Positions 11,859 through 23,640 of a stretch of 64,000 nt of DNA are shown here, in pieces. A program made the position numbers and the translations under genes. Numbering within the stretch: the stretch's first letter is position 1; each line of letters starts with the position of its first letter. The DNA is from Zelopaecilomyces penicillatus. Its lineage: Eukaryota; Ascomycota; Sordariomycetes; Hypocreales; Pseudodiploosporaceae. A model generated the notes under the pieces. It was not told the origin of the DNA, did no database searches, and saw nothing but the letters and a program-made list of their open reading frames with translations. Where the stretch lies: NCBI GenBank assembly GCA_005765155.1, contig VCCP01000004.1, positions 2,914,001-2,978,000 of the forward strand, written 5' to 3'.

Positions 11859-14800
11859 CACAATTCGAAATGGCGGGGCAGCAGGGGCCGGTCACAGGCT
11901 ATTTTTATCATCACTGCGAGGCCGAATTTGAAGCGTTTCGTCCTCACAAGGGATTTGGTTGGAACATGTTCAATGCAAAACAGAAACGAGAAATTTGATG
12001 CTGGTTGCGGATGAAATCCCCTGCTATTGTTAAGGGGTACAAATGTCGGTACAGACAAGGGCTCACAAAAGATGAAAATAATATTGTAACGTTTGATTGA
12101 ACCACAGCTCTCCCATGATGGCCGAAGTTTGGGCAGAATATTTTTTTTTGTCTGTGGATGCAAGCAGTCCGTTACCTGGTGCAAGTTGCTCTTGTGGTTT
12201 GTACATTTCAAGTGAGTTGATGTACATGCAATGATTGTGCGATGGTGTTGAAAGCCGTCTCGGCCCGATCATCCAAATTTGTGAGATTCGATCACCGGAA
12301 GGAAACATGGAGACACGAGGATCACTAGCTACGGCTTCAACTTCTTTGCTGTATTTGATGAGTATGATAATATGTTACAGTGGATATGATATCGCCCCAA
12401 GTTTTGCCGTAGTCCAGCTGCGGCGAGGGAGAATGGTTTGACCTTGTGCAAAAAGCTTCCTGCAAACAACCCTACGGCCAGGGCTTCGATGGGAACCCAA
12501 TGGTAGGTAGCATGAATGTGCTATTGGCGATGTGGATTTTCTGATGCAACGAGTCTGTGTTTCTAAGAATACTGCAGCTGAACAAACAGATAGGTCAGTA
12601 GTCTCAGCATTCTACATGTAACCTAGCACGACATTTAGCAAATATATCTGTAAATTGCAAATGAGAACGCGCAAGCAGTGTTGGAAAGCCATGTGTGTTT
12701 GAGTAACTCTTGGAACGCAGACTCTTACACGGTGTGGATGCAAATGGTGAGGAATGGCGTCTCCACACAGCCTGTCCTTTTGAATTCTGTCCTCGCAAAG
12801 ATAGCAACGGCTGTTAATGCAGGGTTCTGCGAAACACACTTGTTCTCCCACAGGAATAGGCGGCTTTACTTATACCGTAGAACCACCGGGGAGCTGTTTG
12901 AGACCCGACTTGGCAAGAAAGCTTGGCTGTTAATTAGCGCAACCTTAATCGGATTTCCGGTTCTAGTAATGTGTTCACAGGGAATTGAATTGATGGTGAT
13001 TTCAAGAACAGACCTAAAACCGGGTTGTTCTCGAGCTCCTTGACGACTCGGTGTTTGTTGCGTATTGATGCGATATCGAGATGCTTTCAGTTTGTGTATG
13101 TTGAAATTAGGGAGTTGGTGATGGCATTACAGTATAGATGAATTAGTTCATTTACCAAAAGCCTTATCATGAGAGGGCACAGGGTGATTTAGATTTGCTG
13201 TTTCATGGTTTGTGGGAAACAAATATGCGTCTCGCGACAGCATGTCTACATCGTCCACGGTAGAACCTGATCCAAGCGTTGATTACATGTAATTACATAC
13301 CTACTGTGCCCTGCATACTCTCTTTGTGGTATCGTATGTAACATGAAAAGAGCAGGGGTGATGCAGTAATGAATGACGGAGAATTAGGAAGTGAATTGCC
13401 CGGCTTATGATATGCAATGTTTGTGTCAGCTAACAGGTGTCGAGCAATTGGAAATAATATGGTTGGCCATTTTCACACACATTTGTCGTGTCTCAGAACG
13501 CTGCTCAGACGCTGTACTATGACGGCACGGCTGTCCGATCGTCAAGCCATGGCGAGACGCTAGTGCCCGGACGAGGGCCCTGCATTCATCACGTATGTAG
13601 TACTGTAATTGTATAGTACGATTGTATGAGCCCACGGTGGGATCCTGTTTAACTCGCGCGACCTTTCGTGACAAAAAGATGGCCGGGCCGGGATTGGCTG
13701 GTTGGCTGTGTACGGGAGGCTGATCGGCTCCTTGGAGCGCCAACAATCGGGCTTGTCTTTGGGATAGTGGCTATGATGGCGGCTGTTCATGCGACATGCC
13801 AAGGATTGTGTGGAATCGGAAAGCCGCGTGGAGGCACCTTGTCGCATTTCCCTGTCCGGCTTGTCCTCTCGGCGCTCCTTGATGGTGCTGATCGGCCCTG
13901 GTGTGTCCAGGTGCTGAAGCTCGAGACTCGAAGCGCTTTGTCAATCCGTGTCCTTTTGTGGATTTCGGGGTACACTGGTTTGTCCACTCAGGCACTCGAG
14001 CGTCAAGGGAAGGAAACGTCCCATCGAACGAGCTGTGTGCCTACGTAACTTTAGTGACTTACGACTCAGGCAGTCAGGCAATGGAGGGATGATCAGCATT
14101 TGTGTGTGTGTCCCTGAGGTTGCCGTGTTTGAAAGGGGCAGGCACAGCAATACCACAGTCGCGTGGTTCATGCCCACTCTTCCAGCATTGGAAAAAGATT
14201 GCAGGAAGTCATGAAACATCGACTGGGGCCGTCTCTGTATCATCAGCGGCAAAACGCTCCACAGAACCGGACCAGCTCCCAGATGTATAGGCCCTCGGGC
14301 CTATTTCGTTTCCGCGTCACGCAAATGCCAGCAACTGTTGGGCCGTGCTGTATCGTACCAGCCAGCAACGTGTAATGATACTGTGCTTTCCAACTGCGGC
14401 GGTCCGTCAGTGGCCTGTGGCTCGGTTGTGTGTGGTCAGTTGTCTATTACCTGGCTGTCTTTTCTGCTTCAGCCATATTTGCTCATTTGAGTATGTGGGT
14501 TGTAAATCATCTTTGATGGGGAGGAGCAACCGAGTGGCCGGCTTCCTCCTGTTCCTGTTTCCACCTACCTACCTTACCTTTCATTGCTCCTACTCCCTTT
14601 CCCTCCTCCTCCAAGTCTGTCAGCTCTTCATTTTTCTTTCCTTTCCACTTTCCCCCATTTCATGTGCTGCCCTTTCCTTCCTTTTATTCTTCGTCTTATA
14701 GCTTAATTGTCATCAAGCAGACGCCTTTCCTCTGGCATTGCTCCGAGACGGATGACGGTTGTGTTCCTTTATCGCACCAGCACGTATTCGATTCTTGTTT

Positions 14801-15007
14801 GCCTTTTTGTTGAAAACTTGTCGTCCATCTATATCCTACAGTCCGGCATCCATTCTTTGCCTTTCCTACTTTCCCTAGTCGTTCTTAACTTTGCGATACC
14901 CACGTCAAACGACATAAGACGCGATATCCACACTCTTTATAGGCCTATTACGACCATCAACTCAACAGGGCGACGAATGCTCATCGCCTTACCTTAATCC
15001 ATCTGTG
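11859..15007. other. Intergenic region, 3.1 kb
   Basis: No supported gene. Open frames around 13.4-14.3 kb overlap on both strands and show no domain or splice logic. From about 14560 the strand becomes strongly pyrimidine-rich (runs such as CCCTTTCCCTCCTCC), which is the probable promoter and leader of the DUF3405 gene at 15008. Confidence 0.5.
14560..14700 (+). promoter_or_regulatory. Pyrimidine tract, probable start region of the DUF3405 gene
   Basis: About 140 bases are almost entirely C and T on the plus strand. Such tracts sit at transcription starts of many filamentous fungal genes. It lies about 300-450 bases before the DUF3405 start codon and no other plus-strand gene is close. Confidence 0.4.
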
Positions 15008-17454
15008 ATGGAACGCACAGTGTCTCTTCTCAGTGTGCGGAGCAGCCGATCAAGCTCTCTCGCCTCCCTGAGCAGGTATCATGAACCCTTACTGCCATTG
15101 GCAGAATCTGTTTCTGAGAAACAGCAAATCAAAGTTCGTTCGGTGCTGAGCCACTGTCTTTACCGAAGAGTTTTGATATGGACTGTAGCGAGCCTGGTGC
15201 TCGTATCAGTTGTATTATTCAAGGCCAGTGATGCTTCAGTTCCCAATGTTGTTTCTTCACGTCTTGGAAATTTCAAGACCCCTCATGTCGTCGAAGCTGT
15301 TTCACCCAAGACTGGCCATGTCCAGGAAGATAAAAACATCCAAGGAGGGGCTGTTTTTGTGATTGTGAGCGGAGGAGCACAAAAGGAGATTAACAGGCAG
15401 CAGGGCAAACTGATGGAACCTGCCAGTGCGAACAGAGTATTGGAATCCACAGTAAACCACGAAGATGAGCAGACCATGAAGCAGACTCAAAAAGAAATGG
15501 AAAAGACACCATGGCTTCGGTTTCCACAGTTGGTTTACTCCATGTACTCATTCTATATTCATCGAGTCTCAACTAACACTGTCACCTTTGCCGCAGTCTA
15601 GATGGTTACTTTCATGGTCTCAAAACTCTCGTCAACAAGTCCGATCACATTGCAGAGTATCCGAACCCCGAGCGTCAAGCCCCTCTGGTGCGGCCGCCTC
15701 TCAATTCGGATGTCCCAAAACCTCAGCCATACAACCCGTATCATAGTTTGAGCTCCGCGAAACCATGCTATCTCGACCGGGGCAACAAAGTTCCTGCACC
15801 TACTCTTTATGCCTATGATGGGGTTCCCCAACATATGCCAGACCCTTCTATCGGTTCATACAAGGTTTTTGGCATACGTGATGACATATGCTTCGATCGA
15901 TTCGGCCGTTACGGTCCCTATGGCCTCGGATACAGTAAAGAAGATGGCGGGACAGGAGCTGGCATGAACACCGAAAGTTCTGGCAATAGCGAGGTCTGGG
16001 CTGAATCTGGCCAGATCAATTATGCCAACATGGACTGGGGCGATGCGCAGGAAAGATGTCTGGCAGCCAACAAGGAACGTTTTGCTGAGCTCAACCCAAA
16101 AACGGATGAGCTCAAAACATCAAATGAGAAGAAAGGCCGCATTGCAGTCGTTATCCGCCTTTACACTGGGTTCAAATGGACACAGCATACGGTGCTCAAC
16201 TTCCGGGCGCTTGTAACGGAGCTCTCGCTGAAGTCAGGCGGTGAATATTCTGTACATTTCTTGCTTCATGTTCGAGACAGCAATACGCCAATCTGGTCAG
16301 ACGATGCTGTTGTGCAAAAGGTGCTAGACTCCAATGTACCCCGAGAGTTCCACGGACTAGTGACGCTCTGGAGTGAATCTCAAATGCAACTATTTTACCC
16401 TGGCAAATTTGGCGATCCTATGGCCAATCCCAGCAACTCTGGCGTTCACGGCGTCTATCGAAGTGCCCACTTGCCTTTGCAGGTTTTTGCTATGCACCAT
16501 CCCGAATATGAGCATTTTTGGAACTGGGAAATGGACATGCGATTTCTGGGAAACTACTACGAACTGTTTGATCGCCTTGGCCGCTGGGCAGACAAGCAAC
16601 CTCGACGCCTGATTTGGGAGCGAAGTTCGCGATACTATATCCCTGAGCACCATGGTTCATGGGAAAACTTTGAACAGCATGTGAAAAATGAAACAGAAAA
16701 GTCAGGGAAGCAAGATATCTTTGGCCCACAGCAGTTTCCAGGAAAAAAACCACTTCGACGGGAGGAACGCGGAGAATCTATGCTCCCCAGCAATTGTGCT
16801 GGAGGACATGAGGAGCATGAATGTGGTGTTGGTGAGCCCGCTGATCTTATAACACTTAACCCCATTTTCGATGCAGAAAGCTCTGGCTGGGTGTTTGCCA
16901 ATGATGTAACTGGCTATACCTCTGAGGGCTCCAGCCAAGGGCCTCCCCGACGCACTGCCATTGTTACGGCGTCGCGTTTGAGTCATCGATTGCTGTCCAG
17001 TATGCATGAGGAAGTTTGGCGCAATCATCATACTATGTTCACCGAGATGTTTCCACCAAGCATTGCATTACATCACGGTCTTAAGGCTGTATATGCTCCA
17101 CATCCAGTCTATATTGATCGCGCATGGGGTCCGTTAGGGAGCGCAGTCGATGCTGCGTTCAATGGCGGCCAAGATCATTCGACATCGGGTAGTGGAAGTC
17201 CTTTCAACCTTGTCAATGAGCATAACCACAAGGGAACTAGTTGGTATTATGACAGCGAGTTTGCTGGTCTTCTGTGGCGCCGCTGGCTAGGATATGCCCA
17301 GCTAGACGGTCGGGGAAAGCATGGTGGGCGGGCCGGGCAAGGCTCTCTGAGAGGAGGGCAAGCCGAAGAAGAAAGCAGTGGAGGGAGTGGCAGAATGTGC
17401 TTGCGAAGTATGCTGGTGCATCCGATCAAGCATGAAAATCCGACAGAAAGGTAG
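15008..17454 (+). CDS. DUF3405 family type II membrane protein
   Basis: Two exons, 15008-15528 and 15597-17454, give about 792 aa. The start is the ATG at 15008. A short basic cytosolic tail is followed by one hydrophobic segment (about residues 57-75), then a large lumenal or extracellular domain matching DUF3405, a fungal family of unknown reaction. Typical pieces are LDGYFHG, a WNWEMDMR stretch with an acidic pair as in glycosyltransferase-like folds, and LITLNPIFD near WVFANDVTGY. The topology suggests a Golgi or cell-surface enzyme acting on sugars, which is inference. The first exon end is uncertain. Donor GTTGGT at 15529 yields FPHLDGYFHG; donor GTACTC at 15544 also keeps frame and gives 797 aa. 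The acceptor CCGCAG at 15591-15596 with an upstream CTAAC branch site is clear. Confidence 0.8.
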
Positions 17455-18767
17455 CAGGAGTTTCAATGCGTTAGCTCAATCATTGTTCCACAGGAAGTGG
17501 ACTGCATCAAGATTTGGTGTTCTGTTTTTTTGGGGTTCTTTTTCTATCTTGCAGGCGGGCTTTTGCTTTTTGGGGTTTAAGAGTGGGTATCACGAAGTGG
17601 TACCATCTCGTCGTCATTCTTGCGGGACGAGAAATCAGATGATCAGACGAAAGATATTATATCAATTTGTAACAAACGAAACAAATTCCAGGGGGGGCAT
17701 CACGGATTGTGTATACATATAGAATATATGTGAGCCTTGTAATGGCTAAAACATCTCTATAAATGGCACGCACCATGAGTATGAATATCGAGCCCCGTAA
17801 AAGCACTCTAAACTTTACGGTTATCTACAGTTGCTATTGATAATACGCTTCTCAAAGAACTCCATGGGCAACACAAAGACGCCCAAGTAGATTGAGGTCT
17901 CGAAAGTAATTGAAAAAGAAAGAAAAGCAAGTGCGTATATAAGGTATATGATTAAAAAAAACGTCATTCACTCATGACTCTCTCAACACGGTGGACACCA
18001 GCCAACATAGTCCCAATAAAAGCCAACCGGCCGTTTCCGCAATAAGAAAGAGCTCCCACACATTTGTTTGTTTCTTCTTCACGAACCCCATTCTAATGAC
18101 CCAGCAGTGATTGCAAGGGCTCTGCTTGAAGGGGCCTTTCCCAAATGAAAAAAAGGGGCTGATAAAAAAGCCATTCATGTGGCCGCCCAACCCCCAACCA
18201 CACCCAAAACCCAAGCAACTATAAACAGCATGTTCAAGAAGGAACTACTAAAATTGACCCATAAAATAAACACAAACCAAAGGGGATGAGCAAAAAGGTT
18301 CATGCCAGACAACGACCTGTGCTCTGAAGGACGCCGTCACCAAGATTTGCGCATGCGCTGCTATCCCTTGCAGAATAGGGGCCGTGATGCAAAAAAAAAA
18401 AAAAAAGCAGCTGCTGTCTCGCGTTCAAAGATTCATGTCAAGATTGGCCCGGGAAAAAGAGCGCCAAGCAAAAGGAAGACCCAAGCCACCCGACTCGAGA
18501 GCCCACCCATGTTGCATGATAGTTCCCCCCTGTGTTGACGCTGGCTAAGCGGCCGCAAATGAAAAGAAGTAAGTTGATTTAAACCAATGTGGCACATTTC
18601 AAAAAAGAAGAAGGGCCTAATAGTATCAAACACTGCACCAACGCCGTCAAACGCATCCAAACGCCACTCCGAGGTCCCAGCAAGAATAGAAAAGTTCTGG
18701 TCATGAGTGGATAAATTGTAGGTGCAAGCAGCATTAAAGTGTGCTGAGGGGTAGTTGCGAAAGGCTC
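17455..18767. other. Intergenic region between convergent genes
   Basis: Contains the two 3' ends of the DUF3405 gene and the minus-strand membrane-protein gene. It is A/T-rich with a poly-A run of 15 near 18391. No gene seen. Confidence 0.5.
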
Positions 18768-20276
18768 CTATCTTCTCAGCACCGCGTCATAAATGCTGAT
18801 AAGGCCTGTGATCGCAGTCCCTACCAACATTCCCTTGTAGCCACCATAGACAGCACCGTTGAGGCGGTCAATCGAGGCCTCTGACAAGAGGCCATAGAAG
18901 GTAGTTCCTTGGGCGTATACGACGTATGAGATGAGAGCTTTGACAATGCTGAAGGTCAGTGGGTCAACAACGGTGTTCTGCAACTGGGCCCTGGAGCGTG
19001 TCCTGGGGCCGGGCGTGCCGCTGGTGGCAGTAAGGTTGAAGAAATAACCAAACAAGCTAGGCAGAACAAAACTGGTCAGGATCCAGGTGAGAGCTGGAGA
19101 CCAGAAGCTAGCGGTCAAGAGCAAGAACATATCCGGGAGGTAAACAGGGATGTCGGATGTGCTGAGAATGCCAGAGGCAGGGATCGTGAAGGCGTAGCGA
19201 TTGGCCAGGAGCTCAGGACGAATGTGATACAGCTCAAAGGCGGAAACACAGAAGAGCACGCTGGTAACGGTACTAAGCGTTTCGCGCGTAGCATGCGAGG
19301 CTTCGGTGATGCCACTCTCCTGGTAGATGGACGACACGCGTTTGCGCATTGCCATAGTGGAGCGGTCAACAGCCATGGCCACGTCGGCGGGAGTGGCGGG
19401 GAGAGGAATGCGAGCAGCGACCTGGGACAGACTACGACCTGGGGTATGGACAAGCGCAGTGGTGACAGCGCGTGCCTCATCACTACTGTTGGGAAAGCAC
19501 ATGGCGTTAGTAGAGTTCAATAAACCCAGCATTTTCCATCAACGGATCGGACGGTCTAGCGCTCCTCGTTTCTGTGGCACGTGGAACGCGTCCAAACGCG
19601 ATCGCCGAGGCTGAACCATGTAGTAGGACGGACGTATGAGACTTACGATGAAGCGGCAATCTCCTCAGCAACCTTGGTGACTCTGCGCTTAGTGATCTTG
19701 AGGGCTTTTTCAGCTTCATCTTTGACTATCTCTTTGATCTCCCTCTTGACGGGCGAACCCATGGCCTTGGAGCGGCTGTTGAAGTAGCCAGTCAGGTCAG
19801 GATGGCTAGAGAGGCGGGCGATGTTTTCAGCAATGAAGTTATCGAGAGCTGTCTCGAGCTCGCTCTTCTTGAGACCATCGTAGCTAATTGACCATGGTTA
19901 GCTAGTGTGCAAAGACGATATTGTGAACTTGATGGACTACGCGCCGCGAAGGGACGGCACGAGGCACAAAGATGCGCAGCGATGGAGGCATGCGCGGGGA
20001 GCAAGAGAGCGGAGGGAGCCGCCAAAGTCAACAGAGGACGTTATCGCGCCACAGATCTACCACGCTTCAAGATGCGCGCGCAGAAAGCGAGACACAAAAA
20101 AGATGCACAACGAGATGAAGAACTTTGCAGACAAACAAAGAAGCGCAAAACGCGCAGCGAGAGAAAGAAAGAAAGAGGACGACATACTTTGTTAAGCCAA
20201 CATTGTCGGCGATCTCAACAAGATCGCTCTTGCGCTGGGCGCGCAGCCAGCTGTTTGATGCCGTGGTGGTGGACAT
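18768..20276 (-). CDS. SAP/HeH-like, multi-TM membrane protein
   Basis: Three exons on the minus strand (20276-20188, 19883-19647, 19485-18768) give 347 aa. All joins keep frame with good GTATGT and GTAAGT donors. I do not recognise a named family. The first 45 residues form two short helices joined by GLTNYDGLKK, like the SAP, HeH or Rho_N fold that binds nucleic acid or chromatin. A basic, charged stretch (about 80-110) rich in Lys and Glu follows. The C-terminal half has four likely membrane spans (near VLFCVSAFELYHI, the LLLTASFW region, FSIVKALISYVV and GMLVGTAITGLI). A DNA-binding-like head on a membrane anchor recalls inner nuclear membrane proteins, but that is inference. A mitochondrial or ER protein is equally possible. 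Confidence 0.7.
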
Positions 20277-21511
20277 TGTGAGGGTTTGTTTGCGTGTTGT
20301 CGCAAAACAACGGCGCCAATCGTCGCGTATATGGAGTGAGGGGGAGGAAAGATGTATGGGGGATTGCAAGGCGTCGCAAAAGAGCACGAGCTCGATGGGC
20401 AAAAGGTTTGATGAGTAAGAATTGTTTTTTTTTCTTCGCTGAATATACCTGCCCTTGAATAGTGGGTTGGTGGATGTTTTGTGCTGGAGCAAGTTGATGG
20501 TGGTGATAGTGATGATGACGATTGTGGGATAATGGTAATGGTGTTTCTGGGCGCGGTTGCTGGGGGGGCTGCTGTTTGAGTGGAAATCAGTGCGGCAGGT
20601 GGTAAGTGCACACTGGAAGATTGGCGGCAACGCGCCGTGGGGCGGATGGGTGGGTCTTGTTTATATTGTTCGCTTTGGGCTTGGGCTGGAATCTGCATCT
20701 GCAAGACAGGCAGACAGGTGCAGCCTTGCAGATACAGACAATCTTAGATGGAAATACGCTAAAGGTACTTTCTCATGTGCCTAGATCGGTGCAAATGCTT
20801 GGGTCGCCCTGCAGTATCCCCGCTCGTTGCTAGAAGTACCTGAGGCACTTCTACTGTGCCTTAGCAAGAGGTAGGGACTAGGTAAGGTAATTTGGTCTTG
20901 GTCCCTCCTACCTGAACTCTGGAAGCACTGACTTGGAAGGCGGGGGGGTTCTTTGACCTAGCAATCCCCCACTGCTTGAACTGTACGTACGTAGTATAAT
21001 AATGCGTCGTGCCATTTCACTGGGGGCTAAATCGCCCGGTAAATCACCGCTAAAGAGGTCCGCAAAATTGCCCCTCCAAGCGCTGAGATGGCCCTGGAAA
21101 ATAGCGCGGTGGCGGTAGCGGGGACTCCCTGGGCTCCCGCTCCCAGCAAAATCAAGACGTGACAGGCTGTAATAGGTCTCAAACAGCAATACCATATTTA
21201 CATAGCTGTCAAAGCTTGGTCGTTCGTGCTACAGATTTAACTCTTGAGCGCCCTGTGCCTAAAGTGGGCCATGTCATGTTCGATACTTCAACTTCATAGG
21301 AACTAGCCTCATGGTCAACAGATAGCTTTCAATACTTGTCTAACAGCTGACTTATTAAGGGAGCATGGACCCCTATATTAACAACATATCTTGCTCTTCT
21401 CAACATGCGACCAACTTGCATACAGTCTGCACACCTTAAAAGCATTCAGTGAAGGGGTTGTCTATCAACATGGGGATCTCTATTTCTTTCGATATCAACA
21501 TTATCAATATC
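20277..21511. other. Intergenic region upstream of the SAP-like gene
   Basis: The first 300 bases are the leader and promoter of the minus-strand gene that starts at 20276. The rest carries AGGTA/TACCT words (20770-20900) and the P450 3' end. No gene seen. Confidence 0.5.
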
Positions 21512-23640
21512 TTAAAGCCAGTTCACAAACTGCTCCTCACCCCTCTTCACCACCCTCACCGGCACCGCCTTATTGTGCAGCTTCAGTGTCAGCAGGGACG
21601 TCGCCTGGTCAATGGTATACAAGCTCTTGTCCTGCGCCTTCTTGTACACCTTAGCCTTCTCCTCCTGGCTCATCTGTGCCACCTCAGCCTCGCTCGCCCA
21701 CTCGTCCACGGCCAGCTCGATGCTGTAACTCCGAAACACCACAGCCAGGGCCGCAATAATCTCAACCTGCGCAATTCGGCGGCCCAGGCACGATCGCGCG
21801 CCGTCGCTGAATGGAATGTAGGCCCCACGCTCCGGCTTGAACAGCTGCGCATTGGTGTCGGGACCTTGGAACCCGCCAAAGTCCTCCGTGTCCGCACCGG
21901 CCACATCCTCGCCGCCCTTGCTGCGCTCGTCAGCCATGGTCTGAAACCACCGCTCCGGTACCCAATCGAGAAGGTTGTCTCGGCCCGCGTGGATCTTGCT
22001 CGGTCGCGTGGGCCAGTACCGTGGATTCACATGTGTTGAAACTGTCACCAGTGACACCGCAGCATCCTTGGGCACGACATACTTAACCCCGTCCATGGTA
22101 ATGGATTCATCTTTGTTCGGCGACACCTTCTTGGGGATCTCCGCTACCGCTGGTATCAAGCGCAGTGTTTCGTACATGCATGCTCCGAGCATGCTAGCCG
22201 TCATTGGGTTCATCAAGCTCTCAAAGTCCCAAGTGCTCGGGTCCGAATTACCCAGAATTTCGTCAACATCCTTGTGAAGGTTGCGCTGCGCCTCGGGATT
22301 GGTGGCCAGCTCCACAAGCGTAAAGTGAATGGCATTGGCTGTCGTCTCGTGCCCGGCGACAAACATGATGAAGGCGTTACCAATAATCTCCTCACGGGTC
22401 AAACTTCCCCCCTTGCCCATGTCTTTGCTGGCCTCTACATTGGCCTTGGCCAATGCACCCATAAGGTCCATGCCCTCCTCGGCGTGATCACCCGCCCGTG
22501 CCTCATCGAGTTTCTCGTCCAATAGCTCGTTCATGTACTTGATGTATTCGTCGTAAGAGGTGGCGGCCTTCTTGGCTCGCTCATATGGCCAGATTTCTGC
22601 ATGAGGACCTCGTGTTAGCAAGGTTCTCGAACAACAACTAGAAGCATAGATATCAAAGTCTAGCTATAGTTCTGAAATTTCACGTACTCAGCGCCCATTT
22701 CGGTGTTAGCAGCAATAGTAAGATGTTCTCTAGAAGAATCCCCATGGTGTCTGCGAAACTCATAAGATGGCCTTCAGAAGGCTCAAGTGAGCCATACTTG
22801 GCTAGCTTAGGGTCAGTCCCCTCAGGAAGGGATTCTCCTGGCCAGAGTAGTCGCATTCCGAAGCCAACGTAGCCAATGATGTTGAGTGCCAACCTCATGG
22901 TGTCGTGTTCAAGAGAGTACATCGGCCCTTTAACACCCGTCCACATGCGGATCATGCCCTGCGTCTGACGAATGGCTTCGTGGAAGACGAGCGCGGCGTT
23001 CTTCTCGTTGAAGGTGGAGGATGTGACTTTGCGATGCATGCGCCAGACAGAGCCCTCGGTTGTGAGGACGTTTTCACCGAATTGCCGGAGGATACTGTAC
23101 GTTTCAGTCCACTTAGGAAACTGTTCACGTCGCAGAGTGACCTGACGAATCGCTTCGGCGTTGTCCAACATGAGCAACAGGCGCCCGGGAGAGACTACGA
23201 AGAAGGCTTCACCAACTCGAGCAAACCACTCATGGCGGGTTCTATAGCTAAAGTCGGGGATCATGATGCTACGGGGTTAACGTCCTGGTTAATACATATC
23301 ATATAAGAAATCTATATTGCGGTGGCAGAATCTCATCTTACTCGAGCCAGTTCTCCCACCATGGCTGTGGGAAAAGCCTGATGATGGGTAGCCATAGCTT
23401 GTGCGTAACCTGCCATGGCAGCCAGTGAGGTGACCATGCTGCCACACTTGTTAGCACAAAATACCAAAGGCATCAAGCTATTGTCGCAAGAGGGATAAAA
23501 AACCGGAGAGGGCACATACGAGTGACAATGTAGGGCAAACCACTTCTCTTGGCCTCAGCGATGTTGTGCAGCAAGCCAGATACATATACGAAACCGCCGT
23601 AGGCGACTAGAGCGCCGAAGGCATAAACAACCGGATGCAT
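21512..23640 (-). CDS. Cytochrome P450 monooxygenase
   Basis: Four exons on the minus strand (23640-23520, 23438-23342, 23268-22688, 22596-21512) give 627 aa, at the long end for fungal P450s. An N-terminal hydrophobic anchor (about residues 3-24) places it on the ER membrane. A Trp/Pro-rich hinge (PQPWWENWLD) follows. Key motifs are the I-helix AGHETT (347-352) for oxygen activation, ETLR (409-412) of the ExxR pair, PERW, and the haem loop FSDGARSCLG with the thiolate Cys536. All catalytic residues are present, so it should be active; the substrate is unknown. An insertion between PERW and the haem loop (glycine- and acid-rich, around residues 480-510) explains part of the extra length. No reductase or polyketide/terpene core gene is adjacent. 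Confidence 0.85.

Noticed and set aside
13668..14048. 126-codon plus-strand frame with hydrophobic stretch
   Set aside because: Overlapped by equally long frames on the other strand; no family, and no pyrimidine leader.
20067..20704. Long minus-strand frames overlapping the SAP-like gene start
   Set aside because: They are other-frame readings of the leader, exon 1 and intron 1 of the gene at 18768-20276; low-complexity composition.
9711..23640. MFS transporter plus P450 considered as a secondary-metabolite cluster
   Set aside because: They are about 10 kb apart with unrelated genes between, and no polyketide, peptide or terpene synthase is present.
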